30,508 bases of DNA from contig DKDS01000002.1 in the NCBI GenBank assembly GCA_002451855.1, positions 1-30,508 of the forward strand. Reading direction: 5' to 3'. This stretch comes from Ruminococcaceae bacterium UBA6842. GTDB taxonomy: Bacteria; Bacillota; Clostridia; Oscillospirales; Acutalibacteraceae. A model generated the notes under the pieces. It was not told the DNA's origin. It did not search any database and saw only the letters and a list, made by a program, of their open reading frames with translations. The translations under genes and the position numbers were made by a program. Of the stretch, positions 23,488-30,508 are shown in pieces (positions within the stretch are counted from its first letter, which is position 1; every line of letters starts with the position of its first letter).

Positions 23488-24952
23488 GGACGCTAAGTAT
23501 CAAAGAGAAAGCGGCGTGCTTCTGCACATTTCCTCTCTTCCCGGGGCGCACGGTATAGGCTCCTTCGGAAGAGAGGCTTACGAGTTTGTGGATTTCCTGA
23601 AAAAATCAGGGCAGAAGTATTGGCAGATACTGCCGCTTTGTCCTGTCGGAAAAGGAAATTCGCCTTACAGCTCTGTGAGCGCTTTTGCGGGTGAAATACT
23701 GTTTATCGACCTTAACACGCTTGTAAGAGACGGATATTTAAGCCCCGACGATGTAACCGAGCGTGAATTCCCCGAACACACCGATTATAAAGCCGCACGC
23801 AGCTATAAACTGCCGCTTATAAAAAAAGCGGCAGATAATTTTGATATTAAAAACCGTGATTTCAAGGAATTTTTAAGGGATAACGCATACTGGCTCCCCG
23901 ATTACGCGCTTTTTATGGCGATTAAAGAGGTCTATCACGGAAAAAGCTTTACCGAGCTTGACGACGGGCTTAAATACCGCCTGCCCGACGCCGTGGAGAG
24001 GTTTAAAACAAACCACGCCGAGGAAATTCTGTTTTATGAAATTACGCAGTATTTCTTTTTCACGCAGTATTTTGAATTAAAGACATATGCAGGCTCAAAC
24101 GGTATTAAAATAATAGGCGACATACCGTTTTATGTACAGCTTGAAAGCGCGGATGTCTGGAGCAATCCCGATATTTTCCGTTTAGGACGGGATATGACGC
24201 CCGTAGCGCTTGCGGGTGTACCACCCGATATTTTTTCGGAGGACGGTCAGTTGTGGGGCAACCCGATTTATGACTGGGATTTTCAAAAAACCAATGATTA
24301 CGCATGGTGGCGTTCCCGTCTTATACACAATTCAAAGCTTTACGATGTAATAAGGATAGACCATTTCCGCGCGTTTGCGGATTATTACACCATTCCCTAC
24401 GGCTCAAAAACCGCCAAATGCGGAAAATGGGAAAAGGGCGTCGGAATGCCTTTTTGGAATATTATGAACAAATCCGTTGACGCGGATATAATAGCCGAGG
24501 ATCTGGGCGGCGACACACCCGAGGTTGAAAAGCTTATTAAGGAAACGGGCTTTCCGAATATGAAGGTGCTTCAGTTTGCCTTTGATTCCGACCTTAATAA
24601 TCCCTTTTTACCGAAAAATTACGATAAGAACTGCGTGTGCTACACCGGAACGCACGACAACGATACCACAGGCGGATGGTTTTTAAAGCTTTCGCAAAAG
24701 GAAAAAAATATGTTTTCGCATATTGTTCCGGCAGACGAGAGCGGCTCGCCGATATTAAGCCTTATTTCCTTTGCGATGAAATCAAAGGCAAGGATAGTAA
24801 TTATTCCGCTTCAGGATTATTTGGAGCTTGATTCCGCATCAAGGCTTAACACCCCCGGCGTGCCGTCGGGCAACTGGGAGTGGCGGCTTAAAAAAGAGGA
24901 ATTTGACGAAAAGCTCTTAAACACAGTTAAAAGGCTCTCGGAAAAAAGATAA
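23471..24952 (+). CDS. malQ: 4-alpha-glucanotransferase (amylomaltase)
   Basis: Moves alpha-1,4-glucan segments between maltodextrins, releasing glucose; GH77 family, cytoplasmic. Counted from the TTG at 23462 (496 residues), the family opening SGVLLHISSLPGAHGIGSFG is at 17-36. The catalytic nucleophile is Asp300 (IRIDHFRAF), the acid/base Glu346 (AEDLGG) and the third carboxylate Asp399 (THDND). The start is uncertain: TTG 23462 has no room for a ribosome site, while GTG 23471 has AAAAGGGG ten bases before it, and I use the latter. Either overlaps the permease gene. It completes a maltodextrin uptake and processing operon and ends at a hairpin terminator. Confidence 0.95.
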   Translation: MLLKDKDAKYQRESGVLLHISSLPGAHGIGSFGREAYEFVDFLKKSGQKYWQILPLCPVGKGNSPYSSVSAFAGEILFIDLNTLVRDGYLSPDDVTEREFPEHTDYKAARSYKLPLIKKAADNFDIKNRDFKEFLRDNAYWLPDYALFMAIKEVYHGKSFTELDDGLKYRLPDAVERFKTNHAEEILFYEITQYFFFTQYFELKTYAGSNGIKIIGDIPFYVQLESADVWSNPDIFRLGRDMTPVALAGVPPDIFSEDGQLWGNPIYDWDFQKTNDYAWWRSRLIHNSKLYDVIRIDHFRAFADYYTIPYGSKTAKCGKWEKGVGMPFWNIMNKSVDADIIAEDLGGDTPEVEKLIKETGFPNMKVLQFAFDSDLNNPFLPKNYDKNCVCYTGTHDNDTTGGWFLKLSQKEKNMFSHIVPADESGSPILSLISFAMKSKARIVIIPLQDYLELDSASRLNTPGVPSGNWEWRLKKEEFDEKLLNTVKRLSEKR

Positions 24953-24964
24953 CTGCTTATATGT

Positions 24965-24993
24965 AAAAGCTCCGCCTCGGCGGAGCTTTTTTT
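24965..24993. terminator. Bidirectional intrinsic terminator between malQ and enolase
   Basis: The inverted repeat AAAAGCTCCGC with GCGGAGCTTTT and a four-base loop is followed on the plus strand by a run of seven T. On the minus strand the T run is four, so it should act more strongly on malQ. Confidence 0.92.
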
Positions 24994-24995
24994 AC

Positions 24996-26240
24996 TTACC
25001 TTGAAATCTCATTTTCAATCATAAGAAGTCTGTTGTATTTGGCTACTCGGTCGGTACGGCAGGGCGCCCCCGTCTTTATCTGTCCCGCATTTACAGCAAC
25101 CGCAAGGTCGGCTATCGAGGTGTCCTCGGTCTCGCCCGAACGGTGCGAAATAACCGTTGTATACCCGTTTTTTCGCGCCAGCTCTATAACATCAAGCGTT
25201 TCCGTAAGGGTTCCTATCTGGTTAAGCTTTACAAGTATAGAGTTTGCCGCCCCCTTTTCTATACCCTTTTCAAGTCTTTTGGAGTTTGTTACAAAAAGGT
25301 CGTCGCCCACAAGCTGAATACGGCTTCCGAGGCTGTCGGTAAGCTCCTTCCAGCCCTCCCAGTCCTCTTCGGCAACGCCGTCCTCAACAGATATTATCGG
25401 GTACTTTTCTATAAGTCGGTTATAGTAGCTTATAAGCTCGCCGCAGTCCATTGTAATTCCGCGTTTCGGAAGCTTGTATGCTCCGTCCGAATACCATTCG
25501 CTTGACGCGACATCAAGCGCTATTTTTATTTCATCCGTGGTATAGCCTGCCTTTTCAATGGCTGTGATTATAAGCTCTATTGCCTCTTCGTCAGAGGAAA
25601 GGTCGGGCGCAAAGCCGCCCTCGTCTCCCACGCCCGTGGCAAGACCCTTTGATTTTAAAATACCTCCGAGCGCGTGATAAATTTCACTGCATTTACGCAG
25701 TCCCTCCGAAAAACAGCAAACACCGTAAGGAATTATCATAAATTCCTGAATATCAATATTGTTTGCGGCGTGCGCTCCGCCGTTTAAAATGTTCATCATC
25801 GGTCTCGGCATAGTTTTGGCGTTTATTCCGCCCAAATAACGGTAAAGCGGCAATTTGCGGGACGCCGCCGCCGCTTTAGCCGTTGCCAGCGATACCGCCA
25901 GAATTGCGTTTGCTCCGAGATTTCCCTTGTTTTCCGTACCGTCAAGCGAAATCATTGCTTCGTCAGTTTTTCTTTGGCAATCCGTACCGAGCGACACAAG
26001 CGTCGGCGCTATTTTTTCGTTAATAGCTTCTACAGCCTTTAATACGCCCTTTCCGCCGTAACGGGATTTATCTCCGTCACGCATTTCGTGCGCCTCATAT
26101 GCGCCTGTTGACGCTCCCGACGGAGAAAGCGCAAAGTCCTCGCTTCCGTCCTCTAAAATTACTCTCGCACCGACTGTGGGATTACTCCTCGAATCCATTA
26201 ATTCAAAGCCCTCAACCGATACTATGCGATTTGTTTTCAT
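24996..26240 (-). CDS. eno: Enolase (phosphopyruvate hydratase)
   Basis: Interconverts 2-phosphoglycerate and phosphoenolpyruvate in glycolysis. The 414-residue protein has SGASTGAYEA (41-50), GGAHAANN (154-161), DEGGF with the catalytic Glu207, the metal ligands Asp243 (ALDVASSE), Glu286 (SVEDG) and Asp313 (VGDD), the catalytic Lys338 (LVKLNQIGT) and SHRSGET (365-371). All active-site residues are in place. It is about 15 residues shorter than most bacterial enolases, ending soon after KYNRLL, and has HAANN where HADNN is usual, so it belongs to a slightly divergent branch. GGTGAT precedes ATG 26240. The gap to rlmB (26241-26379) is AT-rich, and I could not pick a clear enolase promoter in it. 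Confidence 0.95.
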   Translation of the reverse strand: MKTNRIVSVEGFELMDSRSNPTVGARVILEDGSEDFALSPSGASTGAYEAHEMRDGDKSRYGGKGVLKAVEAINEKIAPTLVSLGTDCQRKTDEAMISLDGTENKGNLGANAILAVSLATAKAAAASRKLPLYRYLGGINAKTMPRPMMNILNGGAHAANNIDIQEFMIIPYGVCCFSEGLRKCSEIYHALGGILKSKGLATGVGDEGGFAPDLSSDEEAIELIITAIEKAGYTTDEIKIALDVASSEWYSDGAYKLPKRGITMDCGELISYYNRLIEKYPIISVEDGVAEEDWEGWKELTDSLGSRIQLVGDDLFVTNSKRLEKGIEKGAANSILVKLNQIGTLTETLDVIELARKNGYTTVISHRSGETEDTSIADLAVAVNAGQIKTGAPCRTDRVAKYNRLLMIENEISR

Positions 26241-26314
26241 TTACATCACCCTGTCTTTTTTGTTTTTACATATATTATTTCCCTATATTTCCTGTTTATT
26301 TATTAAATTGCCTA

Positions 26315-26343
26315 TTTTATTCCAATAAAAATTGTGTTATAAT
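26315..26343 (+). promoter_or_regulatory. Extended -10 promoter for rlmB
   Basis: TGTTATAAT (26335-26343) is a near-perfect extended -10. The -35 region TTTTAT (26315-26320) is weak, which is acceptable for this promoter type. It lies about 36 bases before ATG 26380. Confidence 0.65.
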
Positions 26344-26379
26344 TATTGTGTATTATTATGTAAAAAGGATTTTTAAAAT

Positions 26380-27138
26380 ATGCAGACTAATGAAAAAGAA
26401 AGAGGAAGCAACATTATATGCGGCAGAAATCCCGTGCTTGAAGCCGTGCGCTCGGGCAGAGAGATTGACCGACTGCTTATAGCGCACGGCATTTCGGGCG
26501 GCTCCGTAACCGCAATTATCGCGAAATGCAAGGCAAAGGGCGTGCTTATCAAGGAAATAAGTCCCCAAAAGCTTGACTATTATTGCGGCGGCGCAAACCA
26601 TCAGGGCGTTGCGGTAATGCTCGCCTCGCAGGAATACTCGACCGTTGACGATATTATGTCGCTTGCCGACAGTCGGAACGAAAAGCCGTTTATAATAATA
26701 TGCGACGGACTTGAAGACCCGCACAACTTAGGCGCTGTTATAAGAACGGCGGAGGCAACGGGCGTTCACGGCGTTATAATTCCCGAACGCCGCAGCGCCT
26801 CGCTTAACGCAACTGTGGCAAAGGCCGCCTGCGGTGCGCTTGAGTATGTTCCGGTGGCAAGAGTTACGAACATAGCCTCTACAATAGATATGCTAAAGGA
26901 ACGGGGCGTATGGGTCTTCGGTGCGGATATGGACGGCGAGGATTATACAAAAACCGATTTTGATGTTCCCTGCGCCATAGTAATCGGAAACGAGGGCAAG
27001 GGTATCGGAACGCTTACCGCAAAAAAATGCGATAAGATTATCAGCCTTCCGATGCTCGGCAAAATAAATTCTCTTAATGCGTCGGTAGCCGCGGGAATAC
27101 TTATGTACGAGGCTGTACGCAAAAGGAGGCACCTATGA
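26380..27138 (+). CDS. rlmB: TrmH/SpoU-family 23S rRNA (guanosine-2'-O-)-methyltransferase
   Basis: Methylates a ribose in rRNA with S-adenosylmethionine; the RlmB assignment within the SPOUT class is likely but not certain. The 252 residues include an N-terminal substrate-binding domain (IICGRNPVLEAVRSGREI, and HQGVAVM at 74-80). The knotted methyltransferase domain carries motif 1 (DGLEDPHNLGAVIRTAEATG, 109-128, with the key Asn and Arg), motif 2 (IVIGNEGKGIG, 200-210) and motif 3 (ISLPMLGKINSLNASVAAGI, 221-240). AAAAAGGA precedes ATG 26380. The stop overlaps the start of the next gene (ATGA), coupling it to the pseudo-ATPase-like protein. Confidence 0.92.
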   Translation: MQTNEKERGSNIICGRNPVLEAVRSGREIDRLLIAHGISGGSVTAIIAKCKAKGVLIKEISPQKLDYYCGGANHQGVAVMLASQEYSTVDDIMSLADSRNEKPFIIICDGLEDPHNLGAVIRTAEATGVHGVIIPERRSASLNATVAKAACGALEYVPVARVTNIASTIDMLKERGVWVFGADMDGEDYTKTDFDVPCAIVIGNEGKGIGTLTAKKCDKIISLPMLGKINSLNASVAAGILMYEAVRKRRHL

Positions 27139-29705
27139 GCTTTTTTTCAAAAAAGGAAAACGACGAGCTTTTTTCACTTATAGAAAACAGCGATGACGAT
27201 AACGGCAACTTAGGCTCCGAGCATCACTTTTCCTCCTTTAATCCCCACGCCCTGACCCCCGAGGAGGTAAGCGGCTTCTCAATAGCCGCAAGCGAAAGCA
27301 AGGCGCAAAGCACAAGCGCGCTTGAGGCGCTTAAAAAGCGTATGTTAAACACTCGCACCGAAGCGGATCTGACAGACGAAAAGCAAGATGAGGCCGATAT
27401 TTCTTCAAGCTCAAAGCATGAAGAGCCTGTGCCTGCCGCTCCCGCTGTAAAAGAAAATAAAACCGCCGGCTTATTCTCCTTTGCGGAAGACGAAAAGGAG
27501 GACGGGAAAACGCTTTTGGAAAAATGCCGTCCGTTTATAATAGACGATAACGGAAAAGACTCGGCAATGAAGGCGGAAGCCTCATACCAGCTTGAAAGCG
27601 TTGAGGAAATACTCAAAAACGATACACAGAAGACCCTTGATAAGCTTTCCGAGAAATATGATGTTTCGTTTGACGATTTAGGCAAAAAAAGTCCTTATTT
27701 AACAAACGAGGACAATAGCAAGGAAGATCATTCCGAAGAAAAGAACGAAATCGGAATTTCCCATATTATATCGGACATTGATAATTCCGACGAGGATGAA
27801 GCAACCGATGTAACGCCGGATATTTCAAGCACCGCAACCATCAGGTTTACCCCCGTGTCGGACAGCGACAGCTCCACCCACATAAGCGTAAGCTCCGCTA
27901 CACGGCCGATAGACCTTACAGGCGAGCTTACCAAGCTTTCGGCGGACGAAAGCACGGATGACGCCGACGAAGTAAAGCTTGAGCAAACCGATTTTGAGGA
28001 TTATTCGCCAAAGGAAGAATTTAAGTCCCAAAGCGACGCAAAGCACTTTTTAAGACTGTTCTCAATAAATAAGCGTTCGGCGTTCCTAAAAACTGTCCTT
28101 TCGGTATTCTTAACGGCGGTTCTTGCGTTTATGAAGCTTCCGTTTATGTCGGGTATAATACTTAAACACACAAAATCGGGTATGATAATATGTACGGTAT
28201 TGCTCGGAATAATAATGCTTGTAAACTGCGATATGTTTGTTTCATTGAAAAATATATTCAGCCGCCGATGCAACGGGGATATACTTGCGGTGACCTCGTC
28301 CCTTACCGTAATGCTTTACGCAATAACAGGCATAATAAAGAATGAAATCACGCTTGACATTATTTTGCTTTGCGCGGTCATACTCTCTCTGCGTGCTTTC
28401 GGTCGGTTTTTCTCGGCGTCGGCAAACCTTACCGGCTTTAAACAAATTTCCTCTTCCTCGCCTAAGCGTGCCGTAAAGCTGATAAGCGACTCTGCCGTGA
28501 CCTTTGCAATGGCAAAAAACTCGGTCGAGGGTGATGTTCTTGCCGCCGCTCCGCAAAGGACAGAGCATATAGACGATTATATGAAATATTCAACCTACGG
28601 CACCGTATTAAACGGTAAGCTGCCGCTTATAACGGCAGTATCCGCTGTGCTTTCCGTAATACTCGGTTTTGCCTGCGCTTCTTATTTTGACGGCGTGATA
28701 TACGGCTTTTATTCAGCCGCTGCCGTGCAGTGCCTTGCCGCTATGCCCTGCCTGTTCTTTATTGACAGTCTCCCCCTTTACTCCTCAGCAAAAAGGCTCG
28801 GCAAATTAGGCTCGGTCATTGCGGGCAAAGCAGGCGCGGAGCGTGTTGAAAAAGCAAATGCCGCCGTGTTCGACTCGGAGGATATATTCCCCTCCGGCAC
28901 GGTAACTCTCCACCAGCTCCGTATGCTCTCGAATAACAGCATTGACGACACAATAATCCGCGCCGCCTCGCTTACCGACAGTCTTAACAGTCCGTTGGCT
29001 CCGATATTCAAAAAAATAGCGGGAACTGACGGTTCGGTTGTACTCCCTGCCTCGGACACCGTAAAATACGAGGATAAAATGGGAATTTCGGGTTGGGTTG
29101 ACAATAAGCTTTTGTTTGTCGGCAACCGCACGCTTATGGAGGCTCACGGAATAGAGGTTCCGAGCGTTGAGGTAGACCGCAAAATACTCCGTCAGGGCTA
29201 TTTCCCGGTGTATGTTGCGTCTGAGGACAAGGCGTGCGCCCTGCTTGTTGTTCAGTACAGCGTAAGACCCGATATTGCAAGGGAGCTTCGCAGAATTTCC
29301 GCTCTCGGAATTACAATGCTGATAAACAGCTCCGACCCGAATATGACGGAAGAAATGATTTGTGACTATATGGGACTTTACGACGATTCCGTAAAGGTAA
29401 TGAGCGCCGCGGGCTGTCATATGTATAAAAACGCCGTGACATTTGTTCCGCACTGCTCCGCCCCAGCCGCCTATAAGGGAAATCCCGTAGGTCTTGCGGC
29501 AATAATAAGCAACGCAAGCCGAATTAAAAAATCCAACATATTGCTTACAACGGTTTATGTGCTTGCCGCCGTTTTAGGTATAATACTGTTTGCGTACACT
29601 TCTTTTGACGGCTCGGGCACACTTATAAGCAGTATAACGGTTTTAATTTACAGCCTTGTCAGCACGGCAATTTCACTGATTTTTTACTTAACGCAAAAGC
29701 CGTAG
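27135..29705 (+). CDS. Degenerate P1B-type ATPase-like membrane protein with long acidic N-terminus
   Basis: I know no named family for this 856-residue protein. Residues 1-310 are hydrophilic, rich in Asp, Glu and Ser, and probably disordered. Then follow four hydrophobic helices (about 317-425), a soluble part (426-495), two helices (about 497-545), a large soluble part (550-797) and two final helices (about 801-822 and 828-852). This is the layout of P1B metal ATPases. The stretch SAKRLGKLGSVIAGKAG, then ERVEKANAAVFD (to Asp580), matches the lead-in to their phosphorylation site, but DKTGT is replaced by DSEDI. AMPCL stands for the CPC motif, NSPLA for SEHPLA, and NSSD for the TGD box. No TGE loop or GDGxND motif is present. 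VGNRTLM (662-668) keeps the nucleotide-domain pattern. ATG overlaps the rlmB stop and follows AAAAGGAGG. Catalysis as a pump is unlikely; the role is unknown. Confidence 0.8.
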   Translation: MSFFSKKENDELFSLIENSDDDNGNLGSEHHFSSFNPHALTPEEVSGFSIAASESKAQSTSALEALKKRMLNTRTEADLTDEKQDEADISSSSKHEEPVPAAPAVKENKTAGLFSFAEDEKEDGKTLLEKCRPFIIDDNGKDSAMKAEASYQLESVEEILKNDTQKTLDKLSEKYDVSFDDLGKKSPYLTNEDNSKEDHSEEKNEIGISHIISDIDNSDEDEATDVTPDISSTATIRFTPVSDSDSSTHISVSSATRPIDLTGELTKLSADESTDDADEVKLEQTDFEDYSPKEEFKSQSDAKHFLRLFSINKRSAFLKTVLSVFLTAVLAFMKLPFMSGIILKHTKSGMIICTVLLGIIMLVNCDMFVSLKNIFSRRCNGDILAVTSSLTVMLYAITGIIKNEITLDIILLCAVILSLRAFGRFFSASANLTGFKQISSSSPKRAVKLISDSAVTFAMAKNSVEGDVLAAAPQRTEHIDDYMKYSTYGTVLNGKLPLITAVSAVLSVILGFACASYFDGVIYGFYSAAAVQCLAAMPCLFFIDSLPLYSSAKRLGKLGSVIAGKAGAERVEKANAAVFDSEDIFPSGTVTLHQLRMLSNNSIDDTIIRAASLTDSLNSPLAPIFKKIAGTDGSVVLPASDTVKYEDKMGISGWVDNKLLFVGNRTLMEAHGIEVPSVEVDRKILRQGYFPVYVASEDKACALLVVQYSVRPDIARELRRISALGITMLINSSDPNMTEEMICDYMGLYDDSVKVMSAAGCHMYKNAVTFVPHCSAPAAYKGNPVGLAAIISNASRIKKSNILLTTVYVLAAVLGIILFAYTSFDGSGTLISSITVLIYSLVSTAISLIFYLTQKP

Positions 29706-29735
29706 AAAAAGCACACCAATCATAATATGCAGGTT

Positions 29736-29764
29736 TAATCTTCGTCTGCCGCTGACGAAGATTA
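29736..29764 (+). terminator. Hairpin after the P-type-ATPase-like gene, possible terminator or leader element
   Basis: An 11-base-pair stem (TAATCTTCGTC with GACGAAGATTA) with a 7-base loop TGCCGCT, 31 bases past the stop codon. The following bases (TGTTCCTGTTTG) hold no clean T run, so it is a poor standard terminator. The loop is complementary to a site beside the metG ribosome-binding sequence. Confidence 0.5.
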
Positions 29765-29776
29765 TGTTCCTGTTTG

Positions 29777-29785
29777 TGATACAAT
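29777..29785 (+). promoter_or_regulatory. Possible extended -10 promoter for metG within a palindrome
   Basis: TGATACAAT fits an extended -10; no good -35 is at standard distance. It lies inside the perfect inverted repeat TGTGAT-ACA-ATCACA (29775-29789), which could be an operator. The predicted start is near 29792, about 22 bases before ATG 29814. Confidence 0.45.
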
Positions 29786-29813
29786 CACATAAGCGGCAGA
29801 ATGGAGACTTAAT

Positions 29814-30508
29814 ATGTCCGAAAAGAAAAAGTTTTATATCACAACGGCTATCGCCTATACATCAAGAAAGCCTCATATCGGCAACGCTTACGATATTGTG
29901 CTTGCGGATATGATTGCCCGTTATAAAAGAATGATGGGCTTTGAGGTGTTCTTACAGACAGGCTCTGACGAGCACGGTCAAAAAATCGAGGAATACGCGA
30001 ATAAAGCCGGTATTACGCCAAAGGAGTATGTCGACGGCGTTTCCGCGCAAATAAAGGGCGTTTGGAACAGCCTTAATACAAGCTACGATAAATTTATCCG
30101 TACAACGGACGAGGACCACGAAAAAATCATTCAGAAGATATTTAAAAAGCTTTACGACCAGGGCGATATTTATAAGGGACATTACGAGGGCAAATACTGC
30201 GTTCCGTGCGAGTCGTTCTTCACTTCATCGCAGTTGGTAGACGGCAAATGCCCCGACTGCGGCAGAGAGGTTGTGGACGCAAAGGAAGAAGCCTATTTCT
30301 TAAAGCTTTCAAAATATCAGGACAGACTTATTGAATACTATGAACAGAACCCCGATTTCATAAAGCCTGAATCCCGTAAGAACGAGATGATAAACAACTT
30401 CCTAAAGCCCGGTCTTTCGGATCTCTGCGTCTCCCGTACTTCATTTAAGTGGGGCATACCCGTTCCGTTTGACGATAAGCACGTTATTTATGTATGGATT
30501 GACGCACT
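29814..30508 (+). CDS. metG: Methionyl-tRNA synthetase (partial, C-terminus off the right edge)
   Basis: Charges tRNA(Met) with methionine using ATP. The 231 codons present cover the first part of the class I catalytic domain. They show the opening FYITTAIAYTSRKPHIGNAY with HIGN (21-24) as the HIGH-type motif, GSDEHGQKIEEYA (50-62) and the zinc knuckle Cys129-x-x-Cys132 with Cys146-x-x-Cys149. VSRTSFKWGIPVP follows at 206-218, and the sequence stays open to the last base in VIYVWIDA. Zinc-type spacing with a single knuckle is typical of the Firmicute form. GGAG lies seven bases before ATG. The KMSKS motif and anticodon domain lie outside the window. No T-box leader is visible upstream, although this gene is often T-box controlled in Firmicutes. 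Confidence 0.97.
   Translation, partial: MSEKKKFYITTAIAYTSRKPHIGNAYDIVLADMIARYKRMMGFEVFLQTGSDEHGQKIEEYANKAGITPKEYVDGVSAQIKGVWNSLNTSYDKFIRTTDEDHEKIIQKIFKKLYDQGDIYKGHYEGKYCVPCESFFTSSQLVDGKCPDCGREVVDAKEEAYFLKLSKYQDRLIEYYEQNPDFIKPESRKNEMINNFLKPGLSDLCVSRTSFKWGIPVPFDDKHVIYVWIDA

Noticed and set aside
28806..29453. 215-codon open frame on the minus strand
   Set aside because: It lies wholly antisense to the 856-residue gene, has no ribosome site or promoter, and the translation looks like an arbitrary shadow with no domain.
27135..29705. Working metal-transporting P-type ATPase
   Set aside because: DKTGT, TGES, TGD and GDGxND are all changed or absent, so ATP-driven transport is not supported despite the matching topology.
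29706..29813. T-box or S-box riboswitch before metG
   Set aside because: The region is only 108 bases and lacks the T-box core (TGGNACCGCG) and any SAM-riboswitch-like multi-stem layout, so only a hairpin and a palindrome are reported.

Overview
The window looks like a chromosomal segment of an endospore-forming Clostridia-type Firmicute. An Oscillospirales/Ruminococcaceae-like genome is my best guess, from gene order and protein style rather than from any search. Supporting signs are a complete spoIIIAA-AH operon followed by asp23, Gram-positive AGGAGG-type ribosome sites, frequent TTG/GTG starts, a CUT1 sugar transporter with no ATPase of its own, and a Wzz-like protein and BY-kinase encoded as two separate polypeptides. 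Coding density is very high. There is no stretch over about 140 bases without a gene, and I saw no tRNA, rRNA, CRISPR array, insertion sequence or phage gene.

Layout. 1-4716 (minus): YfhO-family membrane protein, alpha/beta hydrolase, then purB running off the left edge. 4797-8658 (plus): yfbR, deoD and birA, then under a separate promoter a Wzz-like protein and a BY-type tyrosine kinase. 8689-12272 (minus): tmcAL, a DUF4380-like protein and citrate synthase. 12378-14865 (plus): ackA and galK. 14929-20338 (minus): the spoIIIA operon behind a sigma-E-type promoter, then asp23 with its own promoter, then thioredoxin. 20469-24952 (plus): sugar-binding lipoprotein, two permeases and malQ. 24996-26240 (minus): enolase. 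26380-30508 (plus): rlmB, a large protein that appears to be a degenerate P1B-type ATPase, and metG running off the right edge.

How the genes work together. YfbR and DeoD form a short deoxynucleotide salvage route, and purB across the shared promoter region belongs to purine synthesis. The ABC transporter and MalQ form a maltodextrin uptake and processing unit; enolase and acetate kinase are central carbon enzymes. TmcAL and AckA both consume acetate and ATP, and they are read from one nearly symmetrical divergent promoter. The eight SpoIIIA proteins form the mother-cell part of the channel to the forespore. Three convergent gene pairs are each closed by a single hairpin terminator that can work in both directions.

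The most notable item is the 856-residue protein at 27135-29705. It keeps the eight-helix plan of a P1B-type metal ATPase and the sequence leading to the phosphorylation site, but every catalytic signature is altered or absent and it carries a roughly 310-residue acidic N-terminus. I do not recognise a named family for it. Other points worth a second look are two overlapping divergent promoters (4746-4779 and 12298-12351), the folded leader and palindrome before metG, and a BY-kinase pair with no polysaccharide genes beside it.
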